Assembly (NCBI GenBank): GCA_038373885.1 | Contig: JAWZYV010012402.1 | Coordinates: 62,001 to 126,000, forward strand | Direction: 5' to 3' | Length of the DNA stretch: 64,000 nucleotides | From: Cheiracanthium punctorium | Taxonomy: Eukaryota > Arthropoda > Arachnida > Araneae > Cheiracanthiidae | In this document: piece by piece, positions 11,460 to 22,191 of the stretch | Position numbering within the stretch: the first letter of the stretch is position 1 | Layout: each line of letters opens with the position of its first letter | The notes under the pieces: generated by a model | What the model was told of the DNA's origin: nothing | Database searches by the model: none | The model's input: only the letters and a program-made list of their open reading frames with translations | Program-made: the position numbers and the translations under genes

Positions 11460-11853
11460 GTCCCGCAGTGGACTGGGCGCTAAACTCCGTTCCCATAAGA
11501 ACACGGCAAGTGAAGCAGCATCTGGCTTGGCCAGTGATTGGGAGGGACTTCCCCCTCTCGGCCCGTCCGCTGTGGAACCGTGTACGCTAATGGGAGCTGG
11601 TGCACGTAAAATCCGTCGTGGCTCCAAAGTCCTCCAAGTTGTTAAACGATACCTCTGGGGGTGCCGATTTCAGGGGGTTGGTCCCTCCTCTGGAATTGGT
11701 TCAAAATTACGGGACCCCGAGCTAAGACGGACTTCCTCCCACTGGGGCTCATTGAAATGGAAGCCGCTCCTTCGGCCCATCGCCTGCCTATATAGGAGGA
11801 TCTGTCACCGCAACGCGGTTGCCAGAGGGCATTAACAACAACAACAACAACAA
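11460..11853 (+). repeat. 5S-rRNA-derived SINE (SINE3-like) with (AAC)n tail
   Basis: The 394-base insert is flanked by an 11-bp target duplication GCGGTTTATCC (11449-11459 and 11854-11864) within the Tc1-like gene, and ends in an (AAC)n tail. Its head resembles 5S rRNA: GCAAGTGAAGCAGCATCTGG followed by CTTGGCCAGTGATTGGGAGG aligns with the 5S segment from the A box (AAGTTAAGCAGC) through the intermediate element to the C box (TTGGATGGG). Such internal pol III promoters define the SINE3 class. The body after about 11560 is of unknown origin and may match the tail of a LINE partner. Placement and TSD are certain; 5S origin is my alignment by eye. Confidence 0.75.
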
Positions 11854-12742
11854 GCGGTTTATCCTATCGCAGTACTGCTGCTTGAGTCGGTCGAGGTCCA
11901 ATGGCTGTTAGCAGAATATTGAATCGATGGGTTCAAGACAGTACTACGGAACGCCGCTGTCACTAGCAGCCCAGAAGACAGTCATGTTACCCGCATGGCC
12001 TTAATGGACCGTGCAGCCATGTCACGAGCCCTGAGAGGACATTCATGTTACCCGCATGGCCTTAATGGATCGTGAAGCCACGTTACGAGCCCTGAGTCAA
12101 GAACTGGGGTCATTTGCAAGACAACAAGTGTCTGCATGATCAGTTCGACGACGTTTGCAGAAGCATGGACTGTCAGCTCGGAGCATGATTGCGTTTGCCC
12201 TTGACGCTGCATCACAGACAGGAGCGTTCTGATTAACGACGAACCTGGGCGCACAAATGGCGAGACATAATTTTTTCAGATGAATCCAGGTTTTGTTTAG
12301 ATCACCATGATGGTCGCATCTATGTTTGGCGGCATCGCTGTAAACGCACATTCGCAGTGTGCATTCGTCATCCTCATGCTGGGCCATCACCTGGCATGAT
12401 GGTATGGGTTGCTATTGGATGCACGTCTCGGTCATCTCTTGTTCGCATTGATGGCACTTTGATGAGGGGACGTTACATTTATAATTTCTTACCACCCGTG
12501 GCTCAACCCTTTATTTGAGCCCTTCGAAACCCTACGTTTCAACAGGAATACACGACCGCATGTTGCCAATATTCCTTGATACGCAAATTGCTCGTCTGCT
12601 GACCTGGCCAGCACGTTCTCGACCAATAAAAAACGTCTGTTCAGTGGCTGCTGAGAGACTTGCTCGCCACCATACGCCAGCCACTACCGTTGATGAACTG
12701 TGGCATCGTGTTAAAATTGCATGGGCATCTGTACCTGTACAT

Positions 12743-15396
12743 TAGGGTGGATTGAAAAAAAATTTTTTCGAAATCGTTATCTCCTGAGGTGTCAAAAGTT
12801 GTAAATTGATATAAATAAGACATGTGTAAAAATTGAATGTTCTACGACGACGTCTTGGGGTTGCGCATCGAGCTTGAAATTTAGAAATTTTTTAAAAATA
12901 CGACTTTTATTAAAAAGCGACCAAAAAAATTCTTTTCGGAATTATTAGGTTCCCGAGGTTATAGGAGTTGAATATTGTTATGAATAAGACGTATGCAAAA
13001 TCTGAAGGGGCTGTGACAATTTCTAGGAGTTGCACATCGAGCTTAAAATCTATAAATATCTGAAAAATATGCGTTTGTGACAAAAATATGTATAAAGAAA
13101 AAATTATATTTTTAATGAATCAGTCCCGTTGAAAAATAGTCGGTAACGTTCGCAGCTCTTCTCTAGTACAACCACAATCGTAACTACATTACCCAGGACC
13201 CAACTCGTTGATTTGCATGCTGTCCGAGTCCTCCCCTGCCAGCCCAAGCATCCAATTATTGGAGCATGCGTTTTAATGAATAATGTAAAGCCCGACTTCA
13301 AATCAAACTGTGGTATTTTATGTCAAGTGTTATAATCTAGATCGTATAAAACCATCATCTGATAGATGGATAGACAGCAAATTTCGGAGTGGCTGTTTGC
13401 TATCTTGTGAAGCTGGCAAATACGACATTGCAGAGATTTAGTTAGATTAGAGAACTGCGTTATTAGATTTCGGATGACTCCTTTCTTCTTTCCGGAATTC
13501 AATGATTCGCCACCACCGGCAATGCCTGTGAGCGAGCGCCCCAAGATCAATGGAATTCGTGTCAAACTTTCTTAAATTTCCAGTGAAATTCTTAAAATCA
13601 GATCGTGAAATATGGCCAAAGTATGTTGAACCAGGTTCCATTATCAGCGAGATATGTTCTTTGGGCCAAACACTTGTGTAATTTGCCGTCAACAAATATT
13701 TCTATGTATCTGGTTTTGTACTTCCTCCTATCAAAACACAATCCAAAGAAATTTTTAAATCCTTCTTCCGTTTGTTTCACTGCGAGTTATCTCAGCTTTC
13801 CTCTAACTTTATATGGTCGAGAATCAGTTGCGAAGGTTTCTCTCCATCTGCATTCCTTCCGCTTTCTAGATTGTGAAATAAAGTTGATACCAGAGTTTCT
13901 GCTGCCTAGTCCGTAATAACTTTGTGTCGCAAACTTCTGAAAACACTGAGATTTTTATTCTAACTTGGTCATTTGTGAACGCATCTCCCAAAGTGGAGGT
14001 AGATAGGCATTCAGAGTTTTCTTCAGTCTTTCGCACTTCTCTTTCGTTATTTTTACTTTCCAAATCAATGACTAAAGTTGGAGACTGAATATTGGAACTT
14101 TCACCTCTTTCTCCACCAATCTCGAAATTTCTTTTTCCAACCTTTAAACTTTTCGCTCGTTCTCCATAACTTTTCTCCTTTACAATTCCATCGATTGTCA
14201 CATATCTAGCTCCCCTCTGGTCTGCTAATGACTCCCGTTCTGTGTGAGGTATGTGAGGCTCTGAGCCACACCTGCTCCGGAAAAAGTCAGTACATTTGCA
14301 AGTGCGATATTCAATAGCTGGGTAAAGGAGAGTTTTTCGAATTTTCTTCATAAACAATTCCTTATGTCCGTCTCTAACATACGATTTATTTAGCTGCTGA
14401 ACTTGCTCATGACCTTTTCTAACTATCTCTTGAATTCTTTGGATTGACGCAGTAAGGATACTGGCCTTGATCCAAATTTCCTGTATTTTCATCGACACAA
14501 CTAAGGTTACTTCTCCTTCCGGTGGTTCCTGCCCTTTATTAAGAAAGTTTTCTTCGTAAGTACAAAATAGTAAAAGTAAAATAGTAATATAGAGTATGTC
14601 TTCTTGGATTGGTAACTTGGTACAAGGTAATTCTTTCGATATTCCCAGCTTTTCTAAGAACACCAAATTTTGTTCCATCTCCTGTTGCAGACAGTTTCAC
14701 TCTATTCAGAATCGTAGCAGTGCAAGGCAACCGCCTTTTAGCTTTTTCTTGTGAGTAAACTGAAAGAACCATCTATCTGAAACGTGAGACTAAATGCCTG
14801 TTTCAACGAAATATCTCGTGCCTGGTTTAACCGAACGCATGTGCATCGCCATCACTCGCAGACAAACCGGCGCTAGTTGTTTAGAGCACAGCTTGCGTAC
14901 TGCGCCCAAGACGAAACAACCGCATAACGTGTGCATTGTATCAAACTGTTCATAAACCTATTTTTTGTGATTTACTGAGCTTCTCTAAATATGTTTTAAC
15001 ATATAAAAGAACCAAATTATTTTTAACAAATAAAGTTTGCTTTCTACATATTTTTTTCAAAAACCACTTAATTTTCAGATATTTATAGATTTCAAGCTCG
15101 ATGTGCAATCCCTAGAAATTGTCGTAGCCCCTCCAGATTTTGCGTACGTGTTATTCATAACAATATACAACTCCTAAAACCTCGGGAGCCTAATAATTCG
15201 GAAAAGAATTTTTTGGGTCGATTTTTAAAAAAAGTCATATTTTTCAAAAATTTCTAAATTTCAAGCTCGATGCGCAACCCCAAGACGTTGTCGTAGACCA
15301 TTCAAATTTTACACATGTCTTATTCATATCAATATACAACTTTTGAGACCTCAGGAGATAAAGATTTCGAAAAACACATTTTTTCGATCCACCCTA
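12743..15396 (-). mobile_element. long-TIR DNA transposon with 8-bp TSD, copy 2 (2654 bp)
   Basis: Left end TAGGGTGGATTGAAAAAAA and right end TTTTTCGATCCACCCTA open inverted repeats of about 335 bp (12743-13078 and 15062-15396). Each repeat contains two related units with GCRCATCGAGCTTRAAAT. Perfect 8-bp duplications CTGTACAT lie at 12735-12742 and 15397-15404, identical to those of copy 1 at a different locus. It sits inside the Tc1-like pseudogene and encodes a broken transposase of the same family as copy 1, on the minus strand. Confidence 0.9.
13320..14772 (-). pseudogene. transposase remnant, same family as 5405-6520
   Basis: The longest frame (13866-14678, about 270 residues) represents an N-terminal half without known domain. 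Further fragments downstream on the same strand (13780 to 13320) give FGLCFDRRKYKTRYIEIF, EHISLIMEPGS, and a GKKKGVIRNL / LQCRICQLHK version of the NTGRKGG / LQCLICLFHA motifs seen in copy 1. The C-terminal part is missing. Frameshifts separate the pieces. The shared motif order and long TIRs show that both copies belong to one family. Confidence 0.65.
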
Positions 15397-15612
15397 CTGT
15401 ACATGCTATCCAATCTCCGTTTGACGCAATGCCCAATGCTGTTATTACTGCCAGAGGTGGTTGTTCTGGGTATTGATTTCTCAGGATTCATGCACCCAAA
15501 TTTCTTGAAATTTTAATCACTTGTTATTTCCAGTATAAATATTTGTCCAATAAATATCATTTTGTTATCTACATTTCGTCCTGGTGTATCAATTTTAATG
15601 GCCAGTGGTGTA

Positions 15613-15956
15613 TGTTAGTCACGGAGCATAAGACTTATTAAGGGCATCAGGGGGTAATTGCTCCCTGTAAAGAAAATGCAGATATTACCTATTTTAAAAC
15701 GGTATTTTCTATAATGAAAAACATTTTGCCCCCCCCCTCCCCGCCAATATCATATGCCGATTTACGCCAATGTAACTGAGTATTTATGTCTGCAAATACA
15801 TTTAAGTAAAGGTGATAGTAAAATACGAAACCATTCAATTGGATTTTTTCTGGGTTAATTGAAAGTTCCAAAGGTAAGTCCAATTACTTTATACATCCGT
15901 TAAACTGCACATCTCAATTTTAATTGCTTTTATAAATATTACTTTAAAGAAACATG
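15613..15956. other. intergenic, nothing recognised
   Basis: A C-rich run near 15729 is the only notable feature. No open frame with support. Confidence 0.4.
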
Positions 15957-16551
15957 TTTTGACCCAGTGCCGTAACTTGCGTTTACGGGGCCCAGGGGCG
16001 AGATTGAATATGGGGGCCCTTTTAATCTTATATTTTAAAAACGAAAATAGGTTAGCACGTACATGCATTTGTATGTACGGAAAGGCAGAATTAAACACTT
16101 TCAGTTAATAACAGATATGATATAAGTATTTATTTTTTAAAACATAATTAAAAAACCGGACGTCTATTTTAAATAAATAAATTTTCTACTTCTGAAAAAT
16201 TCACTTTAAGAACACAATTTACCACAGGCAACATACAACACTAAATAGAAGCCTGTGCCGTACCCCTAAGCTGTAGCAAGAAAGGCGTGTGTCATTTATG
16301 TCACTTGAAAATGGGTGCCGATTTCTATTGTTAGATTGACGCAATAAAAGAAACGTTTAACAAGTACGATCTCATCGTTGCAAGCACGTGACGACAGCTA
16401 TTCTCCCTTCTGTACCCATCGCTGCTTCCAGTATGTGTACTTAAATGCCTATGATGTAGCCCAACGCAAACGCTTTCGCGAAACAAGAGCATTGAAACAT
16501 TCAGGTCTGGAAGGAACGGTGAGAACAGAAGAGAGAATCACTACCGTCGCC

Positions 16552-16757
16552 CATGGGCGCCGGCAGCATTGGGCAAGAGGGGGCAATGGCCTCCCCCTTT
16601 ATTTTTGTATAGAGTGTTTTCCCTTGCTTTTTTGTTTTCCCTTGCTTTGCTCTTGCTAAAGTGTTTTCCCTTGCTTTGCTCTTTCCAACATGGCAACCAT
16701 TCGTTGAAGTAGTCTTTGCCCCCCCCCCCCCTGGGAAATATTCAGCCGGCGCCCATG
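16552..16757. mobile_element. hAT-type MITE, CATGGGCGCCGGC family, copy 1
   Basis: Inverted ends CATGGGCGCCGGCAGC and GCCGGCGCCCATG bound 206 bp, flanked by an 8-bp duplication with one mismatch (CCGTCGCC at 16544-16551, CCGTCACC at 16758-16765). The interior has GGGGGCAATG and TTTTCCCTTGC words shared with the copy at 19713. No coding content. Confidence 0.85.
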
Positions 16758-16765
16758 CCGTCACC

Positions 16766-18600
16766 TCCTTTTAACGATGGGAGCGAACAGGCTGAAGTTA
16801 ATAAGACACTAGTTATTGTGACCTAACTTTTTGATAGCTTTTTCATTTGCTTAATCAATGACCACAACACAAACCATGGAACAAAGAATGGTCACATACA
16901 AACGAAGAGATCGGTGTCGTTCTTACTAAGAAAAAAAAAGTGCAATTTTGTTGCCTGCCATGGGCACTACTTTTCCTGGGTATGCCATTGGGAGAAATTA
17001 AAATTATAATAGTTAAATACATTTACTAAAACCTACTGAAGGAAAAAAAAATCAGAAAATACCAGCAATATTCTATTAGTCTGAAAATTATTCTTTTAAT
17101 GTAATTTAAATTACTAAAAATTACAGCAGCAACACCAAACGCTTATCTATTCGTCTTAAATTTTAGGAGGATTATACTACTGAATTGGTCATTCATTTAC
17201 TCAGCTAAGAAAAGAGTAAAACACAAAAGAAATAAAACACTTGTCTTTAAAAAATTGTAATCGGATAGTAGCAATATTTATTTGTTGCAAATTTAGTTCA
17301 TATTAAAATTCTTCATTTACCAATAATAATATATTAAGAGTAAAATGTTTACTTAAACTATAAACCTCATAACATTCTAATCTTCCATGTAAAAGAAAAT
17401 ATACATTTTATTTTCATATTTTCGTATTAAAATATTTATAAGTTATTAATATCAATTTTATTACGTAATTAATATTATGATTATTATAAGTTGTAGTCTT
17501 ATCGAAGAAAATAAAACAATAATTAAACTCCAAGAGCTTATACTTTTCGGGTTGTAAAATATTAAAAGCCTATACTTTATATTCCAACATATTAATGAAT
17601 GTTCTTTAATACAAAAGTTTAGTATTAAATTCTCATATTTGAACACAATGTGTATTTGTTTATTCGAAACTGTAAAATTCAATAAATTATAACAGTAAAT
17701 AAACACATTACTATTACTTAAAATAAAAGTATGAGTTAGAAAGATTTAGAAATAATTTTCAAATAAATTTAAACGAAAATTGATTTCATAAATAGATATC
17801 CCAAGGCTAGGCTTAAATAAATTTTTTAATAAATAAGTTTAGTACAAAAATTTTCATATTTGGACACAATTTATATTTGTTTATTCTAAATGGTAAAGTT
17901 TAGAAAATGATAATATTAAATAAACATATTACTGTTACTTAAAGTATAAGATAGAAAATGTAGAAATATTGAAAAATTAAGACATGATTTATTAATACAA
18001 TTAATTATATATTCTGTTTTCTTTTTTTACATACTGTGCCCTGTTATGTGAAATATAAAATATGAACTAACCTTTTAAGAATTCTACATTATGTTGCAAA
18101 TTATTTTCATTCTTCTGGCGCTGATTTTGTCATTCAGCTAAATCCATACTGTCGCTGGATTTTTCTTACGAAGATATTAAAATTTAATCTCAAAATTATT
18201 TCCCTTAAAGAGTATTTCATTTGGAATCTGTTTATTTGAACCTGGAGCAATAGATATCACATCAGATGAATCTCCACCTCTTATCCAACATGCCAAACTT
18301 TTCGCATATTTTGTTGCCTCTAATTTCAGCTCAGCAGCTCTTTTACGCTTTTGAGAGAGACCCACTCGCACAAGTCCTTTTCATATTGAATTAAATTATG
18401 CATAAGGAAGCTCTACAATGATTTAATCCTATGAAATAAACTGTTGAAGAATTAAAAACACCAAATTTGCTTCCAAATTTTACTAAAAATTTAAGAAGTC
18501 GAAAAACACAGAACTACTCGAATATCGAAGTTCAAAGTAATCTCTGTCTAATTCAAAGTAATGTCAAGTATTTCAAAGTAATCTCTGTCACAATGTTCGT
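16766..18600. other. AT-rich interior of the giant element; two-copy direct repeat
   Basis: Two diverged direct copies of about 125 bp lie at about 17610-17732 and 17835-17955 (both with TTTGTTTATTC, AATAAACA, TTACTTAAA words). No coding region is supported. Confidence 0.45.
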
Positions 18601-18610
18601 TAGAATAAAC

Positions 18611-18690
18611 TGAGGGACTGCAGGCACTGGACTGCAGGCACTGCAGGCACTGCAGGCACTGCACTTCTGGACTGCAGGCACTGCACTTTC
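18611..18690. repeat. minisatellite, CTGCAGGCA-type units
   Basis: Head-to-tail copies of a 9-10 base CTGCAGGCA unit with interspersed CTGCACTT variants. Simple tandem repeat. Confidence 0.8.
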
Positions 18691-19344
18691 CATGTGTTAG
18701 AAACATGCAGTCCTGGTCTGCACTGTTCCTACTAACGATCTTCAAATCTTTGGGTGGTCTGATTTCAAAGGACCGATACTGTTCTTAGGTCAGTGATTGA
18801 TTGCTTCGGAACAAAATTAAAGGAAGCTCTTTCGCCTTTTAAACCGCGTTTAAATAGGCGGAAGTACAATATCTTCTATTGATGCCATGTGTTATCTATA
18901 GGATGCCTACAATTTTCAGACCTTGTTAATTACATCTGAGTAGCATTCAGATGTAACAAGAAACAGAAACTTTTGCTCATTTTCGAACAGGTGTTTGTGT
19001 CGCAAGTAGAAAAAAAGGCAATAAATTTTACGTTTGACAAAAATTCCCTTACGCTTGTTAAAAGGATGGAGAGTTTTCCAGTTTTACCTTGAAAGGCGTT
19101 AAACAGATTTTCTATCAATCTATCTTACACGGGATAAATACCAATCTTTAGTCAAGTGGGAATATTATGAAATAAAGAGAATTAAAAAAAAAATGAAATA
19201 TAATTCAATGAAAATTCTCAATTCGTACACAAGATGGAAGATTTAAAAGGTGTTAGCTATAATTCATACTGAATCGCAATCACAATACTTAAGTGTATGT
19301 TTTATGCAGTGGAGAACAGCATGAGTTCCCAAAAGATAAGAATA

Positions 19345-19575
19345 ATTGAATCACGGATAAAAGCGCACCGGAAAAAAGCGCACGGAAAAAAGCGCACCGG
19401 AAAAAAGCGCCCCCCGGAAAAAAGCGCACCTGAAAAAAAGCGCACCGGAAAAAGCGCACCCGGAAAAAAGCGCACAATATTGAATGGGTTTGTATTTTGT
19501 GAAGAGAAGAGGGGGGAGGGGCATGAATTAAAAAAAATATGAGGAACAAGTGGGCGTCCGAAAGGGCGTAAACAG
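19345..19575 (+). repeat. repeat with GCGCACCGGAAAAAA minisatellite
   Basis: About eight copies of a 15-16 base unit GCGCACCGGAAAAAA occupy 19362-19482, followed by a flank ending GTGGGCGTCCGAAAGGG. The same composition occurs in reverse orientation at 29905-30055, with three unit copies and the matching flank, so this is a dispersed family with a variable internal array. Confidence 0.7.
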
Positions 19576-19712
19576 AGGTACATTAGTGTATTTTGTATTT
19601 ATCTCTATTGAAAATTGTCATTCAGACAACATTTCCAAGAACAGTGGCCTGATTTGTAAGTATATAGTATGACTCTCCTACACTATACAGAAGACCCTAC
19701 AGATTCTACAGA

Positions 19713-19892
19713 CATGGGCGCCGGCAGCATAGGGCAAGTGGGGGGGGCAATGCCCCCCCCTGGATTTTTGTATGCAGTGTTTTCCCTTGCTTTTTTGCTC
19801 TTTCCAACATGGTAACCCAACATGGAAGTAGTCTTTGCCCCCCCCTTGAGTAGTCTTTGCCCCCCCTGGGAAATATTCTGCCGGCGCCCATG
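19713..19892. mobile_element. hAT-type MITE, CATGGGCGCCGGC family, copy 2
   Basis: The 180-bp element has inverted ends CATGGGCGCCGGCAGC / CTGCCGGCGCCCATG and a perfect 8-bp duplication TCTACAGA (19705-19712, 19893-19900). It shares ends and internal words with the copy at 16552, including runs of C and G. The two copies differ by small internal indels. Confidence 0.9.
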
Positions 19893-19900
19893 TCTACAGA

Positions 19901-22118
19901 AACTCCTTGTTCCAGATTAAAGAATAAATAGAAAATGAACAAAGGAGTAATAATAACATTAATGCTAATTTCAGCGTTTTTTCAATAAACTGATTGTTCA
20001 ATTTGTTTGTATTCTTAATACAAAGTCCAGAACTAGTGATTCAGTAAAAAATTACAGCAGTTTCGAAAAATGTAAATACCATCTCTCATCCAACAGGCAA
20101 CCCTAAAAATAGAATCTTAAACTCTCACAGATTTAACATGCACGTTCTCTGTAATATGTTATCACATTCAGTCCGATTTGTAATCAGCTATGGCTAATTA
20201 TTACTGGTTTTCTTTTTATAAATGCAAGAGTTTATTCTGATCCATGCTAATTTATCTTGTTAACTCTTTGGTTTTAAATAATAATTCTTAGAATGAATGA
20301 TTTATATGTATGTATTTTTATTTTGAAAGTATTTAATTTAAATATTACTACTTTTTTTTAGACATGCTTTTTTTTCAGAATTAAATTGTGGCATTAATAA
20401 ATCAATTTAATAAAAACTTCCTCAAAAAACACTTTTTAAATCAAATGTTATTATAAGTGCAATGTTTTTAAACAAATTTTCATTTCTAAATTCTAAACGA
20501 AAAACCATTTTTAAAGGAAACTGGCTAAAAATGATTTAAAACTCATTTCTTAAAATGTAAAATATCGGCTATATATAACTGTAATAAAAATTACTTTTTA
20601 ATTAGTTTTGTTGGAATAGTTTTAATAATTATATTTTTACCATTATTAGTATTGCAAAGCTTCTTCCCCCTCACCAACTTTGTTTAAATATATATGCAAG
20701 CTTTTTTATGAGAAAACTGAAACTTTCTACATCACCTCATTAATGTACAGAGGCATATTTTAGTTGGAAATTTTTGTAAGAGGGCTTTATAAAAATTAAA
20801 AGTTTGTATTTGTTTACATTTAATCTCCTGAAAGTTTTAATTCACCACAGTAAAATAACATTATAATTAATTCTATATGTATAAGGTCAATATATAAAGA
20901 AGTATATCCTAGGTCAGTGTTTTTTAGGGACCCTCTATAATAGGGAGTGAAAGTGATTATGATTTTTATTTAATATTAAAAATATTAAATTTTTACTTGC
21001 TGTGTAAATTATCAAGAAAGTTATTTTTGTTTTATGGTTAAGGCAGATTTACACGAAGCATGTCTGCTTAATTAGGGTATGCCTTGGGCGGAGGACATTT
21101 TGAAGGGTTCTGACGCGTCTGGAGAAACAGCCGTGCGGTAGGCAGGAACTCTAGAGCTATACACTTCAGCCATTTACCAAATTGTTATGAAATTAGTAAA
21201 AAAAATATTTATACTATAATGCAAAAAGTCAAAATATATTTTTTTAAAGCTTTATAAGTTAAATTTATATCTTCTAAAGCTCTTTCTGTACTTTACAAAA
21301 CTCAGTAAACTCTAAAACTTTAAAAAGAAATTGCTGAAAGAAGCAAGAATGACGATATAGAGAAAACTAAATGGATAAGTTATCGAATATAGAACTTCAT
21401 ATATGAAAAAAATACAGCAAGAAGGAAAAAATATCTGTTAAAACAGTTATTAATCTGTTAAAACAGTAACTTGATGTAAAACTGTGAGAACAACTCAATT
21501 AAGAAAGGAGAAAATGTCATTAACTTTTGTTAACCATATAAAACTTTTTTTTCCCATAAAATATCTTGTATTGCATTGAAAAATAAAACACGCAAAAAAA
21601 AAAAAAAAAAAAAAAAATTAAACAAACCCTAATATTTAGAAATAATTTAAAACCAGTACAGCGGATTGGAAATGAGAAAAATTGCTTAAACCAAGCGCTT
21701 AAAAAGTAACCCTGTTTAAATTAAGCAACCTTGACAGTGAACTTTTTAAAAAATATTTTATCAAGACACAGACTGGAGTTCCTCTTCGCATTTTAAATGG
21801 AACAGTGAAAATGACCCGTTAAACAAATGTTTAAAAAAAAAAAAAAAAACAGATTTTGAAACGAAGTTCGGAGGTGGTACACATGCCCCCCTCCCCCCAC
21901 ACACAGAGATTCTCATGCTGTTTGTTTTAGATTTTTAAACAAATTATTGTTTAACTGATTTTGGTACGAAATTGGGGGGGGGCATAGGGAGATACGTGCC
22001 CCCCCCCCCCAATCATTTCAGCACTACCATAGATTTTCCCCTTTTTGTTTTGATAAAAATGATTTCATCCATTCTGTAGATGTATTCGGATATTCCTTCG
22101 GAAGAAGGACCCCTTCAC
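19901..22118. other. AT-rich interior; SINE fragment and poly(A) runs
   Basis: AT-rich sequence without coding support. A-runs occur at 21595-21617 and 21832-21849. G/C homopolymer patches at 21886-22010 are inverted to each other. A SINE fragment is listed separately. Confidence 0.4.
21040..21160 (-). repeat. SINE 3' fragment
   Basis: TAAGGCAGATTTACACGAAG through GGGTTCTGACGCGTCTGGAG is similar along its length to 39900-40010 of the SINE at 39887-40124. The tRNA-like head is missing. Confidence 0.5.
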
Positions 22119-22191
22119 GCATTTTCGCCGATCCCAACCGCCCGGGCGAATATCGCGTCTGCGCATGCTCAGCGAGATCGAGAGACCGGAA
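22119..22191. repeat. 73-bp GC-rich inverted repeat, left arm
   Basis: The stretch GCATTTTCGCC...GAGAGACCGGAA occurs in inverse orientation at 29292-29364, with no indels and three mismatches by eye. It is CpG-rich in an AT-rich setting and contains CCCGGGCGAAT and CTGCGCATG, the latter near to an NRF1-type half site. Function unknown. Confidence 0.75.

Larger units (their letters stand above)
11369..15477 (+). pseudogene. Tc1-like transposase pseudogene, interrupted twice
   Basis: The frame starts with MPGVKRRNAYQ near 11369 and continues VSDFDKGRIVAYR, is broken by the SINE at 11460, and resumes with the second helix-turn-helix region. Catalytic-core remnants are IFSDESRFCLDHHDGRIYVW near 12270-12330 and a FQQEYTRPHVA version of the QQDNARPH motif near 12538, where the catalytic D is lost. 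The C-terminus WASVPVH is cut at 12742 by the long-TIR transposon, and the missing tail (QSPFDAMPNAVITARGG...) is found directly after it at 15405-15470. Multiple stops, frameshifts and an internal tandem duplication make it non-functional. Confidence 0.8.
11208..15610 (+). mobile_element. degenerate Tc1-like transposon carrying two nested insertions
   Basis: The left end ACTACTGGCCATTAAAATTG pairs with CAATTTTAATGGCCAGTGGT at the right, followed by TA at 15611-15612. Removing the SINE (11460-11853 plus its duplication) and the long-TIR transposon (12743-15396 plus its duplication) leaves about 1.34 kb, the size of a normal Tc1 element. It belongs to a different, older Tc1 lineage from the two intact copies. 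A 59-61 bp segment is tandemly duplicated at about 11982-12104. Confidence 0.8.
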
